Positions 1-5,446 of a stretch of 5,446 bases of DNA are shown in pieces (within the stretch, counting starts at the first letter, position 1; the number at the start of each line of letters is the position of its first letter). The notes under the pieces were generated by a model. It was not told where the DNA came from. It made no database searches and saw nothing but the letters and a program-made list of their open reading frames with translations. Both the position numbers and the translations under genes were made by a program. Location of the stretch: NCBI GenBank assembly GCA_027450125.1, contig DAIDKG010000025.1:1-5446 (forward strand). Direction: 5' to 3'. The DNA is from Bordetella sp. (lineage in GTDB: Bacteria > Pseudomonadota > Gammaproteobacteria > Burkholderiales > Burkholderiaceae_B).

Positions 1-1
1 C

Positions 2-397
2 GACGCAGCGGCCACGCTGGCCCAGGTGCTGCAGGACCATTTCGGCCCCTCGCAAAATCACCGTGCCTTTCCCGTGGTGCGCGAAGGCGTGCTGGTCGGC
101 ATGCTCGACCGCGAGGCGCTGCTGGCGGGCCAGGCCAACCAGGTGGCCACGATCGCCGAGCTGTTCGGCGCCAACGTCCCGCTCATGGCCTTGCCGCACG
201 AGACCTGCCGCATTGTCGCCACGCGCCTGGCCGTGCACGGCGTCGAGCGCCTGCCGGTGGTGCAGGACGCGCAATCGCGCCGGCTGGTCGGGCTGGTTGC
301 GCGCAGCGACCTGGTCAAGCCGTCGCTGCAGCTATTTGACGAGGAGTTCCACCGCGAACGCCTGCGCAAGGGGGTGTTCTCGGCCTCGTCCAAGTAA
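2..397 (+). CDS. C-terminal CBS-domain region of a probable ClC-type chloride channel/transporter (5' partial)
   Basis: The frame is open from base 2 to a TAA at 395-397, and no start is visible, so the gene begins left of the window. The 131 visible residues form the end of one CBS motif (AFPVVREGVLVGMLDREALL, about residues 21-40) and a complete second one (IAELF near residue 51 through ERLPVV and LVGLVARSDLVKPS near residue 110). CBS pairs form a cytoplasmic Bateman module that binds adenine nucleotides or otherwise regulates the attached domain. The ending 'ARSDLVKPS' followed by a charged tail (LFDEEFHRERLRKG) is what I recall at the C-terminus of proteobacterial ClcB-like voltage-gated chloride channel proteins, whose membrane domain would lie upstream. 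That assignment rests on family memory. Another CBS-tailed protein is possible because no membrane part is visible. It is convergent with the small gene at 464-661 and ends 7 nt before a strong terminator. Confidence 0.72.
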   Translation, partial: DAAATLAQVLQDHFGPSQNHRAFPVVREGVLVGMLDREALLAGQANQVATIAELFGANVPLMALPHETCRIVATRLAVHGVERLPVVQDAQSRRLVGLVARSDLVKPSLQLFDEEFHRERLRKGVFSASSK

Positions 398-404
398 GAC
401 GCCC

Positions 405-450
405 GGCCAATAAAAAAGCGATGCCCGCAAGCATCGCTTTTTTATTGGCC
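405..450. terminator. Bidirectional rho-independent terminator between convergent genes
   Basis: Bases 405-424 and 431-450 are perfect reverse complements over 20 bp, with a 6-nt loop (CCGCAA, 425-430). The stem core is GCGATGC/GCATCGC. It is preceded by an A run (412-417) and followed by a T run (438-443), so on either strand the hairpin ends in a U tract. It sits between the stop of the + strand CBS gene (397) and the stop of the - strand gene (464), so it should end transcription from both sides. Confidence 0.93.
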
Positions 451-463
451 AATCTGTCGGAAG

Positions 464-661
464 TCAGGCGTATGTGTTGACCTGGGTGCCCAGCGTGCCT
501 GACGTCGCCAGTTGCGGCGCAACGGACTGCATGAGCTGGTTGATCTCGTTGGTGGCCGCGTTCAGGCTCTTGCGCAGCATGATCGTGCCCACCGCTTCGC
601 TGGTGCTGGACGACTGCATGTTCAAGGCCGTATTGACCATGGCGCTGCCGGAAATATCCAT
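464..661 (-). CDS. YjfB-family putative motility protein (65 aa)
   Basis: A complete 65-codon gene from ATG (659-661) to TGA (464-466). The product starts MDISGSAMVNTALNMQ and ends GTQVNTYA. The MDIS start, a central helix with alternating hydrophobic residues (GTIMLRKSLNAATNEINQLM, residues 26-45) and the 'G-x-x-V-N-T-x-A' ending match the small YjfB-like putative motility protein family (PF14070), usually about 60 residues. There is no signal peptide, no membrane segment and no cysteine. The family's molecular function is not established; the motility label comes from its genomic association in other bacteria. A strong Shine-Dalgarno sequence fixes the start. The gene is separated from the minus-strand operon upstream by 108 nt containing a hairpin, so it probably has its own promoter. 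No flagellar genes are visible. Confidence 0.8.
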   Translation of the reverse strand: MDISGSAMVNTALNMQSSSTSEAVGTIMLRKSLNAATNEINQLMQSVAPQLATSGTLGTQVNTYA

Positions 662-666
662 ACGGG

Positions 667-676
667 CTCCCCCCTT
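667..676 (-). promoter_or_regulatory. Ribosome-binding site of the YjfB-type gene
   Basis: Read on the minus strand, the bases before the ATG at 661 are AAGGGGGGAG (676-667), then 5 nt, then ATG. This is a strong purine-rich Shine-Dalgarno match and the clearest in the window, which supports this small gene being translated from this start. Confidence 0.65.
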
Positions 677-697
677 CGATACGTGTTGACTGCAGCC

Positions 698-703
698 ATC
701 ATA
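698..703 (-). promoter_or_regulatory. Possible -10 element (TATGAT) for the YjfB-type gene
   Basis: The minus strand reads TATGAT at 703-698, 36 nt upstream of the start at 661, in a 108-nt intergenic region. One mismatch separates it from the sigma-70 consensus TATAAT. No convincing -35 hexamer lies 16-18 nt further upstream, and I found no sigma-28 (TAAA / GCCGATAA) pattern. It is a weak candidate based on sequence and position only. Confidence 0.25.
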
Positions 704-726
704 GCTGCGCCGGCGGCCAAGATATG

Positions 727-748
727 TAACAACCGGCCGTTCGGCCGG
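727..748 (-). terminator. Probable terminator hairpin downstream of the binding-protein operon
   Basis: Bases 733-748 form a perfect palindrome-like stem (CCGGCC, loop GTTC or GAAC, GGCCGG; 7 bp if the loop closes to 2 nt). On the minus strand the stem is followed by TTGTTACAT, a broken U tract. It begins 22 nt past the stop of the last operon gene (770), the expected place for termination. The poor T run leaves open a merely attenuating or RNA-stabilising hairpin. Confidence 0.5.
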
Positions 749-769
749 ATTATTTGCGCTTTTTTGCAG

Positions 770-1678
770 TTATTGCGTCCCCGGGTGCCCTATCGAGAAC
801 ATGGCGCGCATGGCCGGGCTCATGGGCAGGTGCAGATCGACGCCCAGTCCGGGCAGGGGCGCGTCGAACCAGCGCTCGTAGATGGCCTGCATGTCCGGGC
901 CGGCGTAGATCTGGCGCAAGGCCGCGCCGACGGCCCGGGCGAAGGCCGGATCGCCGCGGCGGATCATGAATCCATAATGCAACGGCGGGGCCAGGGCATC
1001 GCGGGAAATCGCGTAGCGCTCCGGATGACCCGAGGCGTCGATCATCATGCGCAGCAGCACATCGTCCATGGGAAACGCGCTGACCTTGCCTTGCGTGAGC
1101 AGCGCGAACGCAGCCTGGTTGGTCGGCACGATGAAGATGGACAAGTTGAGCCGGCGCTGGCGATTGATCCGGGCTATGTCGCTGATATTGCTCGTGCCTC
1201 TCACGGCGACCACGCTCTTGCCGTGCAGGTCCTGGATCGTGCGCAGCGAGTCGGCCGCCAGCGACGCATAGCGCGACTCGGTAATGAAATGACTGGGAGC
1301 GAAGGCCACGCTGGCGAGCCGCTGCGGGGTGATCGTGCTGGTGCCGCACTCGATGTCGATCGCGCCGTCGTCGATGTCTTCGATCCGGTCGCCGTAGGAG
1401 AGCTGGTGGTACCGGACCATGAGCCCGGGCAGGCCGAGCCGCGCGCGCAAGACATCGGCCAGGCGGTTGCACAATTCGATCGAGTAGCCCGTTACATTGC
1501 CGTTGGCGTCGATGTAGTCGAAGGGCGGTTCATGGCCGTCGTAGCCGATGCGCAGCACCTGTGTCCGGCGGATGCGATCCAGCGTGGAGACGGCGGGCTG
1601 CGCCAACGCCGTGCCGGCCGCCAGCAACACGGCCAGCAGGCCCAGATAGCGGTATCTTGCAAACGCAGGCAGGCGCAT
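770..1678 (-). CDS. Periplasmic amino-acid-binding protein, GltI-like family 3, divergent ligand pocket
   Basis: 302 aa exported solute-binding protein (SBP_bac_3 fold), about the length of E. coli GltI (302 aa). The frame is open to 1795, but the ATG at 1678 is chosen: it gives a classic signal peptide (MRLPAFARYRY, hydrophobic LGLLAVLLAAGTA, cleavage after ALA at residue 26) and lies 6 nt after GAAGAA, 14 nt past the upstream stop. The mature protein begins with the family's 'STLDRIRRTQVLRIGYD' pattern, then GYSIELC (64-70), IDIECGTSTITPQR (107-120), VRGTS (159-163) and PMDD (203-206). The Arg expected to bind the ligand alpha-carboxylate (R120) and the pocket Arg (R98) are kept. Aligned by eye to GltI, the pocket Arg of 'GHRES' is D47, the His of 'KDHGDSF' is N187 and the 'TSGT' loop is VRGT. 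It therefore probably binds an amino acid other than glutamate/aspartate. It is the last gene of the cyclase operon, and no permease or ATPase gene is adjacent. Confidence 0.85.
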   Translation of the reverse strand: MRLPAFARYRYLGLLAVLLAAGTALAQPAVSTLDRIRRTQVLRIGYDGHEPPFDYIDANGNVTGYSIELCNRLADVLRARLGLPGLMVRYHQLSYGDRIEDIDDGAIDIECGTSTITPQRLASVAFAPSHFITESRYASLAADSLRTIQDLHGKSVVAVRGTSNISDIARINRQRRLNLSIFIVPTNQAAFALLTQGKVSAFPMDDVLLRMMIDASGHPERYAISRDALAPPLHYGFMIRRGDPAFARAVGAALRQIYAGPDMQAIYERWFDAPLPGLGVDLHLPMSPAMRAMFSIGHPGTQ

Positions 1679-1692
1679 GGCGTGTTCTTCGG

Positions 1693-2646
1693 TCAGTTCA
1701 GGTATTCGCGCGGCGAGGCGATCCAGTCGCGCAGCGTGGAAGACATCGGAAGATTCAGATTGCGGCCGTAGGGCGGAATGGGCTGCATGAACCACTTCGT
1801 GTAGAGGCGGTCGATTTCGTGGCTGGCGAACAGCCTGCGCAATGCCTGATCGACTGCATTCTTGAGCGCGATATCGCCGGCCGGCATGACGATGCCGTAG
1901 GGCTCGGGCTCGCTGAACGTCTCCCGCGAGATGACATAGTCGCCGGGGTTGCGGGAATTGGCGACCAGGCCGGCCAGGATGCTGTGGTCCATGACAAAGG
2001 CCGAGGCCTGGCCGGTTTCAACCATGCGAAAGGCTTCGCCGTGCGTGCGGCGCAGCACCACGAGTATGTGCAGGTTGCGCGCCTTGTTGACGCTGTTGAG
2101 CTGGTCCAGGTCGCTGGTTCCGGAGGTGGCCGCGACCGTGTGCCCGGCCAGATCGGCGATGCTGTCGAGTCCGGCGTCCTTGCGGGAGACGAAGTTCGTG
2201 GTCGTGAAGAAAAACGGATAGGAAAACTCGGCCTGCCTGCGGCGCGCGGCGGTGTTGGTGGTCGTGGCGCACTCCATGTCGATGCTGCCGTTGTTGACCA
2301 GGATGAAGCGGGTGGCCGTATCGACCGCTTTGTAGTCGATCTGGATATGTCCCAGATCGAGCCGCCGGGCCATGTCCTCGACGATTTCCTGGCAGATGTC
2401 GATGGCATAGCCCATGACCTTGCCGTTGACCGAGAAGGAAAACGGCGGGCCGCTGTGGCGGTAGCCGATGACGATGCGATGCATGCTGGCTATCCTGGCC
2501 AGCGTGTCCGCCGCGCAGTCCGGCAACGCCGACACGGCCATCAGGGCGGCTGCGCACGCCAGGCCCAGCCGGCGCCGCCAGCGGCAGAGACGGGCGTACG
2601 GCTGCGAGGATATGTCGCGTGCGAAGTGCATGACGGCACTGTACAT
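1693..2646 (-). CDS. Periplasmic glutamate/aspartate-type amino-acid-binding protein (GltI-like)
   Basis: 317 aa from the ATG at 2646, a family 3 solute-binding protein. After a long basic n-region (RLCRWRRR, 19-26) comes a hydrophobic stretch (LGLACAAALMAVSAL) and a likely cleavage near DCAA (43-46). The body shows IVIGYRHSGPPFSF (58-71), GYAIDIC (79-85), a pocket Arg in DTATR (R113), MECATTTNTAAR (R135, the expected carboxylate ligand), TSGT (174-177), THGEAF (H202) and FVMD (D220). The C-terminal 'KWFMQPIPPYGRNLNLPMS' is very close to GltI's ending. All GltI pocket residues I can place are kept, so glutamate or aspartate is the likely ligand. The start is uncertain: 2646 lies 4 nt after the cyclase stop and implies coupling without a good Shine-Dalgarno. 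ATG 2631 is an alternative with a shorter signal peptide. ATG 2709, overlapping the cyclase, is preceded by GACGAGG. Confidence 0.87.
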   Translation of the reverse strand: MYSAVMHFARDISSQPYARLCRWRRRLGLACAAALMAVSALPDCAADTLARIASMHRIVIGYRHSGPPFSFSVNGKVMGYAIDICQEIVEDMARRLDLGHIQIDYKAVDTATRFILVNNGSIDMECATTTNTAARRRQAEFSYPFFFTTTNFVSRKDAGLDSIADLAGHTVAATSGTSDLDQLNSVNKARNLHILVVLRRTHGEAFRMVETGQASAFVMDHSILAGLVANSRNPGDYVISRETFSEPEPYGIVMPAGDIALKNAVDQALRRLFASHEIDRLYTKWFMQPIPPYGRNLNLPMSSTLRDWIASPREYLN

Positions 2647-2650
2647 GGGC

Positions 2651-4126
2651 TCAATGCGCGCAGGCGCCGATCCACACGTCGCCGGGAGCGCGAGGTTCGT
2701 GAAAGACATAGCGGCCTCGTCCGGCGTTCTTGGCAGAATACAGCGCCGCATCGGCGTGCTTGAGCAGGTCGTGGGCGTTGTCGCCGTCGTCAGGGGCCAG
2801 CGCGATGCCTATGCTCGTACCGATGGTCAGCGCCACCCCGTTGACCAGGAAGGGGCGCTGCAGCGCTTCGAGTATGTGTTCGGCCAGTCTGCTGGCTTCC
2901 CGCTTGGCGTCGCGCAGGACGGCTTGGACCACCACGAACTCGTCGCCGCCCAGCCTTGCTGCCAGGTCTTCGGGGCCGAGCAGCAGATTCAGGCGATCGC
3001 CGACGGCCACGAGCAGCGCGTCGCCGGCCGCGTGGCCGTGGCTGTCGTTGACCGGCTTGAAACGGTCCAGGTCGAACAACATCACGTTGAACCGGGCGCC
3101 CGAAGGCAGGGCCTCGACCATGCGCTTGAGCACGCGGTCGAGAAAGGCGCGGTTGGGCAGGCCCGTCAGCGCATCGTGATGTGCCATGTGCTCCAGGCGT
3201 ATGGCGGTTTCCCGGATGGAGAGCAGTTGCTCGCGTTCGACGGCGGCCTTGCGCAGCGTTTCGATGGCATCGGCAAGCTGTCCGATTTCATCCATCCTGC
3301 CCTGGTGCGGCGTGACGGTCTGGATGTCGCCTTGCGCCATGCCGATGAGCGAGCGGATCAGCGTCGGAACGGGGCCGAACAGGCGCCGCAGCAGCCAGAT
3401 GATGGCCAGCGTGGCGGCCAGCAGCACGACCAGCAGCGCCAGCAGGGCGTTGTGGATCAAGGTGTTGCGTGTGCCGTAGAGTTGCTCGCGCGTGCCGATG
3501 CTGGAAATCAAGGCGCCGGTCTGCTTGCCCAGCCGCGTGGCGATGGGAATGGCATTGACGAAGTACTGGTGGCCGTTGATGCGGGCAAATCCGGTATAGG
3601 GCTCCTGCAGGTTCAGCAGCTTGGGCGAAATCTGCCGCTGGTCGGGCGCCGAGGCGCCATCATCCGCGCTGACCAGGGTATAGCCGGGTGTCTTGTCCGG
3701 CTGGTAGTGGAGCAGCCAGACGTTGTTCAGGGTCTGTGCGGAAGCCAGCGCCAGGACATCGACCGGGCTGAATCCGGTCTGCAGGATGGAGTTATCGTCG
3801 CCCAGCGGAGTGTCCGAGACGATGCGGGTGACTCTCCCGCTCGGGTCGTTCTGCACGGTGACGAAGGTATAGATGCCGCGTATGGCGGCGGTGGATATCT
3901 GGGTGTCGATGGCGGCCTGGCTCCACCATTGGTCGCGTGAAATGCGCTCGACCACGAGGAAACCGATGCCGGCGCCTATGGTGTACGCCACCAGCACGGC
4001 GCTCAGCAGGAACAGGACGGTCTTGCCCAGGAGCGACTGGCGCCAGCGCGGCGCGACAACGTTTGCTGGCAGGCTGGGCGGCGCAGGGGACGGCGAGGCG
4101 TGCGAAGTGGGCCGGAATTGCTCCAT
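2651..4126 (-). CDS. Membrane-bound diguanylate cyclase with periplasmic Cache-like sensor, HAMP and GGDEF
   Basis: 491 aa enzyme expected to make c-di-GMP from two GTP in the cytoplasm under control of a periplasmic sensor. A Pro/Ser-rich N-terminus (1-27) precedes TM1 (about 32-59). Residues 60-225 are periplasmic; 'EPYTGFARINGHQYFVNAIPI' (about 175-195) and the closing 'GALISSIG' look Cache-like (inference). TM2 is about 227-247, then a HAMP linker (250-305, with 'RMDEIGQLADAIETL') and a GGDEF domain (315-476). The active site is complete: HHDALTGLPNR (316-326), FDLDRFKPVND (351-361, metal-binding D352), GHAAGDALL, and GGDEF at 393-397. The usual inhibitory RxxD is GPED (384-387), so the Arg is missing. 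There is no EAL domain. The start at 4126 lacks a good Shine-Dalgarno but gives a sensible topology, 38 nt after the maf stop. The C-terminal tail past 'GRGRYVFH' is unusual in sequence. Two binding-protein genes follow within 4 and 14 nt. Confidence 0.9.
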   Translation of the reverse strand: MEQFRPTSHASPSPAPPSLPANVVAPRWRQSLLGKTVLFLLSAVLVAYTIGAGIGFLVVERISRDQWWSQAAIDTQISTAAIRGIYTFVTVQNDPSGRVTRIVSDTPLGDDNSILQTGFSPVDVLALASAQTLNNVWLLHYQPDKTPGYTLVSADDGASAPDQRQISPKLLNLQEPYTGFARINGHQYFVNAIPIATRLGKQTGALISSIGTREQLYGTRNTLIHNALLALLVVLLAATLAIIWLLRRLFGPVPTLIRSLIGMAQGDIQTVTPHQGRMDEIGQLADAIETLRKAAVEREQLLSIRETAIRLEHMAHHDALTGLPNRAFLDRVLKRMVEALPSGARFNVMLFDLDRFKPVNDSHGHAAGDALLVAVGDRLNLLLGPEDLAARLGGDEFVVVQAVLRDAKREASRLAEHILEALQRPFLVNGVALTIGTSIGIALAPDDGDNAHDLLKHADAALYSAKNAGRGRYVFHEPRAPGDVWIGACAH

Positions 4127-4164
4127 AGCATTGACTTTATTACAAATCTGCCGGCCCTGGCAGC

Positions 4165-4773
4165 CTACGGCAGGTCGATGCCGCCCCGGGCCAGCAAGCG
4201 GGCTGTCTCGTACAGAGGCAGCCCCATGACGCCGGTGTAGCTACCTTCGATGCGCTCGATGAAAACGCCGGCCAGGCCCTGGATGCCGTAGGCGCCGGCT
4301 TTGCCATAGGGCTCGCCGCTGTCGCAGTAGCGCTCCCGTTCCAGGGCTGTCGTGGCGCGCATGAAGACCTGGGTGATGGAGACCGCCTCGAACAGGCGGT
4401 CCTGCGCGATCATGGCAACGGCGGTCCGGACCTCGTGCTTGGTGCCCGACAGGGATTGCAGCATGCGCAGGGCATCGGCCCGGTCGGCCGGCTTGCCCAG
4501 CACGGCGCCGTCCAGAATGACTGTGGTGTCGGCCGCGAGCACGGGCAGAACGGCCAGAGACCGGCTCTTCATCCAGGCATGGCCGCGTCGGGCTTTCTCG
4601 CGGGCGGTTCGCTCCACGTAGTCGGCGGGGGACTCGCCGGACAGCTGCGGTTCGTCCTCGCCGGCAGGCGCAGGCGGGAGCAGGACCTCGTGTGCCAGGC
4701 CGATCTGCAGCAGCAGCTCGCGGCGGCGCGGGCTGGCCGAGGCCAGGTAGAGGCGGGGGGCAGCGGCGTTCAT
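4165..4773 (-). CDS. maf: Maf-like nucleoside triphosphate pyrophosphatase (YhdE type, dTTP/UTP)
   Basis: 202 aa, close to E. coli YhdE (197 aa). Maf proteins hydrolyse NTPs to NMP plus pyrophosphate, a house-cleaning role against modified nucleotides. Visible motifs are [14 protein letters not shown] (8-21; the SxSPRR nucleotide-binding signature), the [16 protein letters not shown] block (80-95; D82 the expected catalytic Asp) and [10 protein letters not shown] (157-166). 'SASPRR' with 'KAGAYGIQG' is the YhdE pattern (dTTP/UTP pyrophosphatase). The YceF pattern (7-methyl-GTP) has STSxYRR and KAGSF instead. The ATG at 4773 overlaps the rlmH stop as ATGA, indicating translational coupling. 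The frame stays open upstream to 5199, but that part lies opposite the conserved rlmH reading frame and is not coding. Confidence 0.93.
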   Translation of the reverse strand: MNAAAPRLYLASASPRRRELLLQIGLAHEVLLPPAPAGEDEPQLSGESPADYVERTAREKARRGHAWMKSRSLAVLPVLAADTTVILDGAVLGKPADRADALRMLQSLSGTKHEVRTAVAMIAQDRLFEAVSITQVFMRATTALERERYCDSGEPYGKAGAYGIQGLAGVFIERIEGSYTGVMGLPLYETARLLARGGIDLP

Positions 4774-5240
4774 GCGCGATGGTAAGGGTGATTGGTCATG
4801 ATGGCCCAGGCGCGGTAGAGCTGTTCGGCCAGGAGCACGCGCACCATGGGGTGCGGCAGCGTCAGCGAGGACAGGCGCAGCATGCCGTCGCAGGCGTCCT
4901 TCAGCCCGGCGTCCAGGCCGTCGGGTCCGCCCACGAGAAACGCCACGTCGCGGCCGCCCGAGCGCCATTGCTCCAACTGCCTGGAAAGCGCCATGGTGGT
5001 CAGGTCCCGGCCGCGTTCGTCCAGCGCGAGCCGCAAGGCGCCGGCCGGCAGGGCCGCTTCGATGCGCCTGGCTTCGGCGGCCATCATCTGGACGGGGGTC
5101 TTGCCCGAAGTGCGGGGCTCGGGCTTGATTTCGCGCAGTTCCAGGGCGCAGTCGGCGGGCAGGCGCTTGGCGTAGTCGTCCCAGGCCGTCTGCACCCAAT
5201 CGGGCATGCGGTTGCCTACGGCAAGGATGATGAGCTTCAT
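4770..5240 (-). CDS. rlmH: 23S rRNA (pseudouridine-1915-N3) methyltransferase RlmH
   Basis: 156 aa against 155 in E. coli. RlmH is a small SPOUT-class, SAM-dependent methyltransferase that methylates pseudouridine 1915 in helix 69 of 23S rRNA, acting on assembled 70S ribosomes. The family start [17 protein letters not shown] (1-17) is present, as are the SAM-binding knot motif FLVGGPDGL (about 101-109) and the C-terminal [20 protein letters not shown]...TNHPYHR, nearly identical to the E. coli ending. The start at 5240 is fixed by the conserved N-terminus, although its Shine-Dalgarno is weak. It lies 116 nt after the rsfS stop and overlaps maf by 4 nt. The order rsfS-rlmH-maf is a known arrangement in beta-proteobacteria. 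Confidence 0.96.
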   Translation of the reverse strand: MKLIILAVGNRMPDWVQTAWDDYAKRLPADCALELREIKPEPRTSGKTPVQMMAAEARRIEAALPAGALRLALDERGRDLTTMALSRQLEQWRSGGRDVAFLVGGPDGLDAGLKDACDGMLRLSSLTLPHPMVRVLLAEQLYRAWAIMTNHPYHRA

Positions 5241-5356
5241 GGGCGGTTTGTTTTGGGTGTCGAGGGGCGTCGTCGGGTTCTCAAGCCGTTCGTCACGTCC
5301 GGCTGGGACCGTTCAGGCCGCGCACCCGCCACGCCTGGGCCAAGCGAGCGACGGCT
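5241..5356 (-). other. rsfS-rlmH intergenic spacer (116 nt)
   Basis: No open frame on either strand resembles a gene here. I see no clear promoter, terminator or riboswitch. A TTGAGA hexamer (5284-5279 on the minus strand) has no matching -10 at the right distance. A 7-bp inverted repeat (AAGCCGT at 5283-5289, ACGGCTT at 5351-5357) is widely spaced and could be chance. The spacer is longer than the other gaps in this cluster. Confidence 0.4.
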
Positions 5357-5446
5357 TTAAGAATTCAGACCGCCATCGCCATCGATCATCCCCCCCATCC
5401 CAGGCCGGGTCGACTCCGGCAGCAGCTTCACGCGCACCGGCTTGTC
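5357..5446 (-). CDS. rsfS: C-terminal end of ribosomal silencing factor RsfS (partial)
   Basis: Only the last 29 codons are visible, ending at TAA (5357-5359). The first residues, DKPVRVKLLPE, match what I recall after the 'LEELWG' end of the RsfS core in Burkholderiales. RsfS binds ribosomal protein uL14 and blocks 30S-50S joining in starved cells. The last 18 residues (TRPGMGGMIDGDGGLNS region) are Gly-rich and lie beyond the conserved fold. The main support is position: rsfS directly precedes rlmH in most proteobacteria. The fragment is too short for an independent call. Confidence 0.65.
   Translation of the reverse strand, partial: DKPVRVKLLPESTRPGMGGMIDGDGGLNS

Noticed and set aside
1679..1795. 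Extra 39 N-terminal residues on the divergent binding protein.
   Set aside because: They overlap the conserved C-terminus of the upstream binding protein and would bury a perfect signal peptide. The ATG at 1678 is better.
512..3940. Very long plus-strand open frames (512-1771, 1561-2763, 2468-3940) opposite the binding-protein and cyclase genes.
   Set aside because: The minus strand carries clearly recognisable families with intact motifs across the same region. The plus-strand translations are Arg/Gly/Ala/Gln-rich without domain patterns, and are shadows expected in high-GC DNA.
4774..5199. Long N-terminal extension of maf reading into the rlmH region in another frame.
   Set aside because: The conserved Maf start ([11 protein letters not shown]) begins 7 residues after the ATG at 4773. 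The upstream part is Arg/Pro/Gly-rich noise opposite a real frame.
5256..5284. Possible sigma-70 promoter for rlmH (TTGAGA at 5284-5279).
   Set aside because: The bases at the -10 distance read GACACC on the minus strand, which is not a -10 element.
4692..5360. Plus-strand open frame of 222 codons covering rlmH and the spacer.
   Set aside because: It lies antisense to the highly conserved rlmH, is compositionally biased, and has no recognisable motifs or ribosome-binding site.
1..5446. CRISPR array, tRNA, insertion sequence, phage or toxin-antitoxin system.
   Set aside because: No direct repeat array, cloverleaf, transposase motif or terminal repeat was seen. Base composition is even and the genes are housekeeping or signalling types.

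Overview
The window is about two-thirds G+C, with strong third-position GC bias and long antisense open frames. The gene set points to a beta-proteobacterium, most likely the Alcaligenaceae (Bordetella/Achromobacter group). The rsfS-rlmH-maf order, the style of the GltI-like binding proteins and the YjfB-type small protein all fit. The genus is an inference from recalled family features, not a database match.

Layout. The left edge (2-397, + strand) holds the C-terminal end of a CBS-domain protein, probably a ClC-type chloride channel/transporter. It converges on a minus-strand gene across a perfect 20-bp inverted repeat with flanking A and T tracts (405-450), a textbook bidirectional terminator. 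The minus-strand gene (464-661) encodes a 65-aa YjfB-type putative motility protein with a strong ribosome-binding site. A GC-rich hairpin (733-748) lies just past the end of the next transcription unit.

From 770 to the right edge every gene is on the minus strand. In transcription order: the tail of rsfS (ribosome silencing factor, cut by the window edge), rlmH (23S rRNA pseudouridine methyltransferase), maf (nucleotide pyrophosphatase, overlapping rlmH by 4 nt), a membrane-bound diguanylate cyclase (Cache-like periplasmic domain, HAMP, GGDEF), and two exported GltI-like amino-acid-binding proteins. Gaps from maf onward are 38, 4 and 14 nt, so the last three genes look like one transcription unit, perhaps fed by read-through from the housekeeping genes.

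The most interesting part is the cyclase plus two orphan binding proteins (770-4126). No ABC permease or ATPase is in the window. A plausible reading is that the binding proteins report periplasmic amino acids to the cyclase. The precedents are NspS-MbaA of Vibrio cholerae and ArtI-STM1987 of Salmonella, where a periplasmic binding protein controls a c-di-GMP enzyme. One binding protein (1693-2646) keeps the glutamate/aspartate pocket residues. The other (770-1678) has changed those expected to contact the side chain, suggesting two ligands. The cyclase has an intact GGDEF active site but lacks the Arg of the RxxD inhibitory site. The rest of the window is ordinary.
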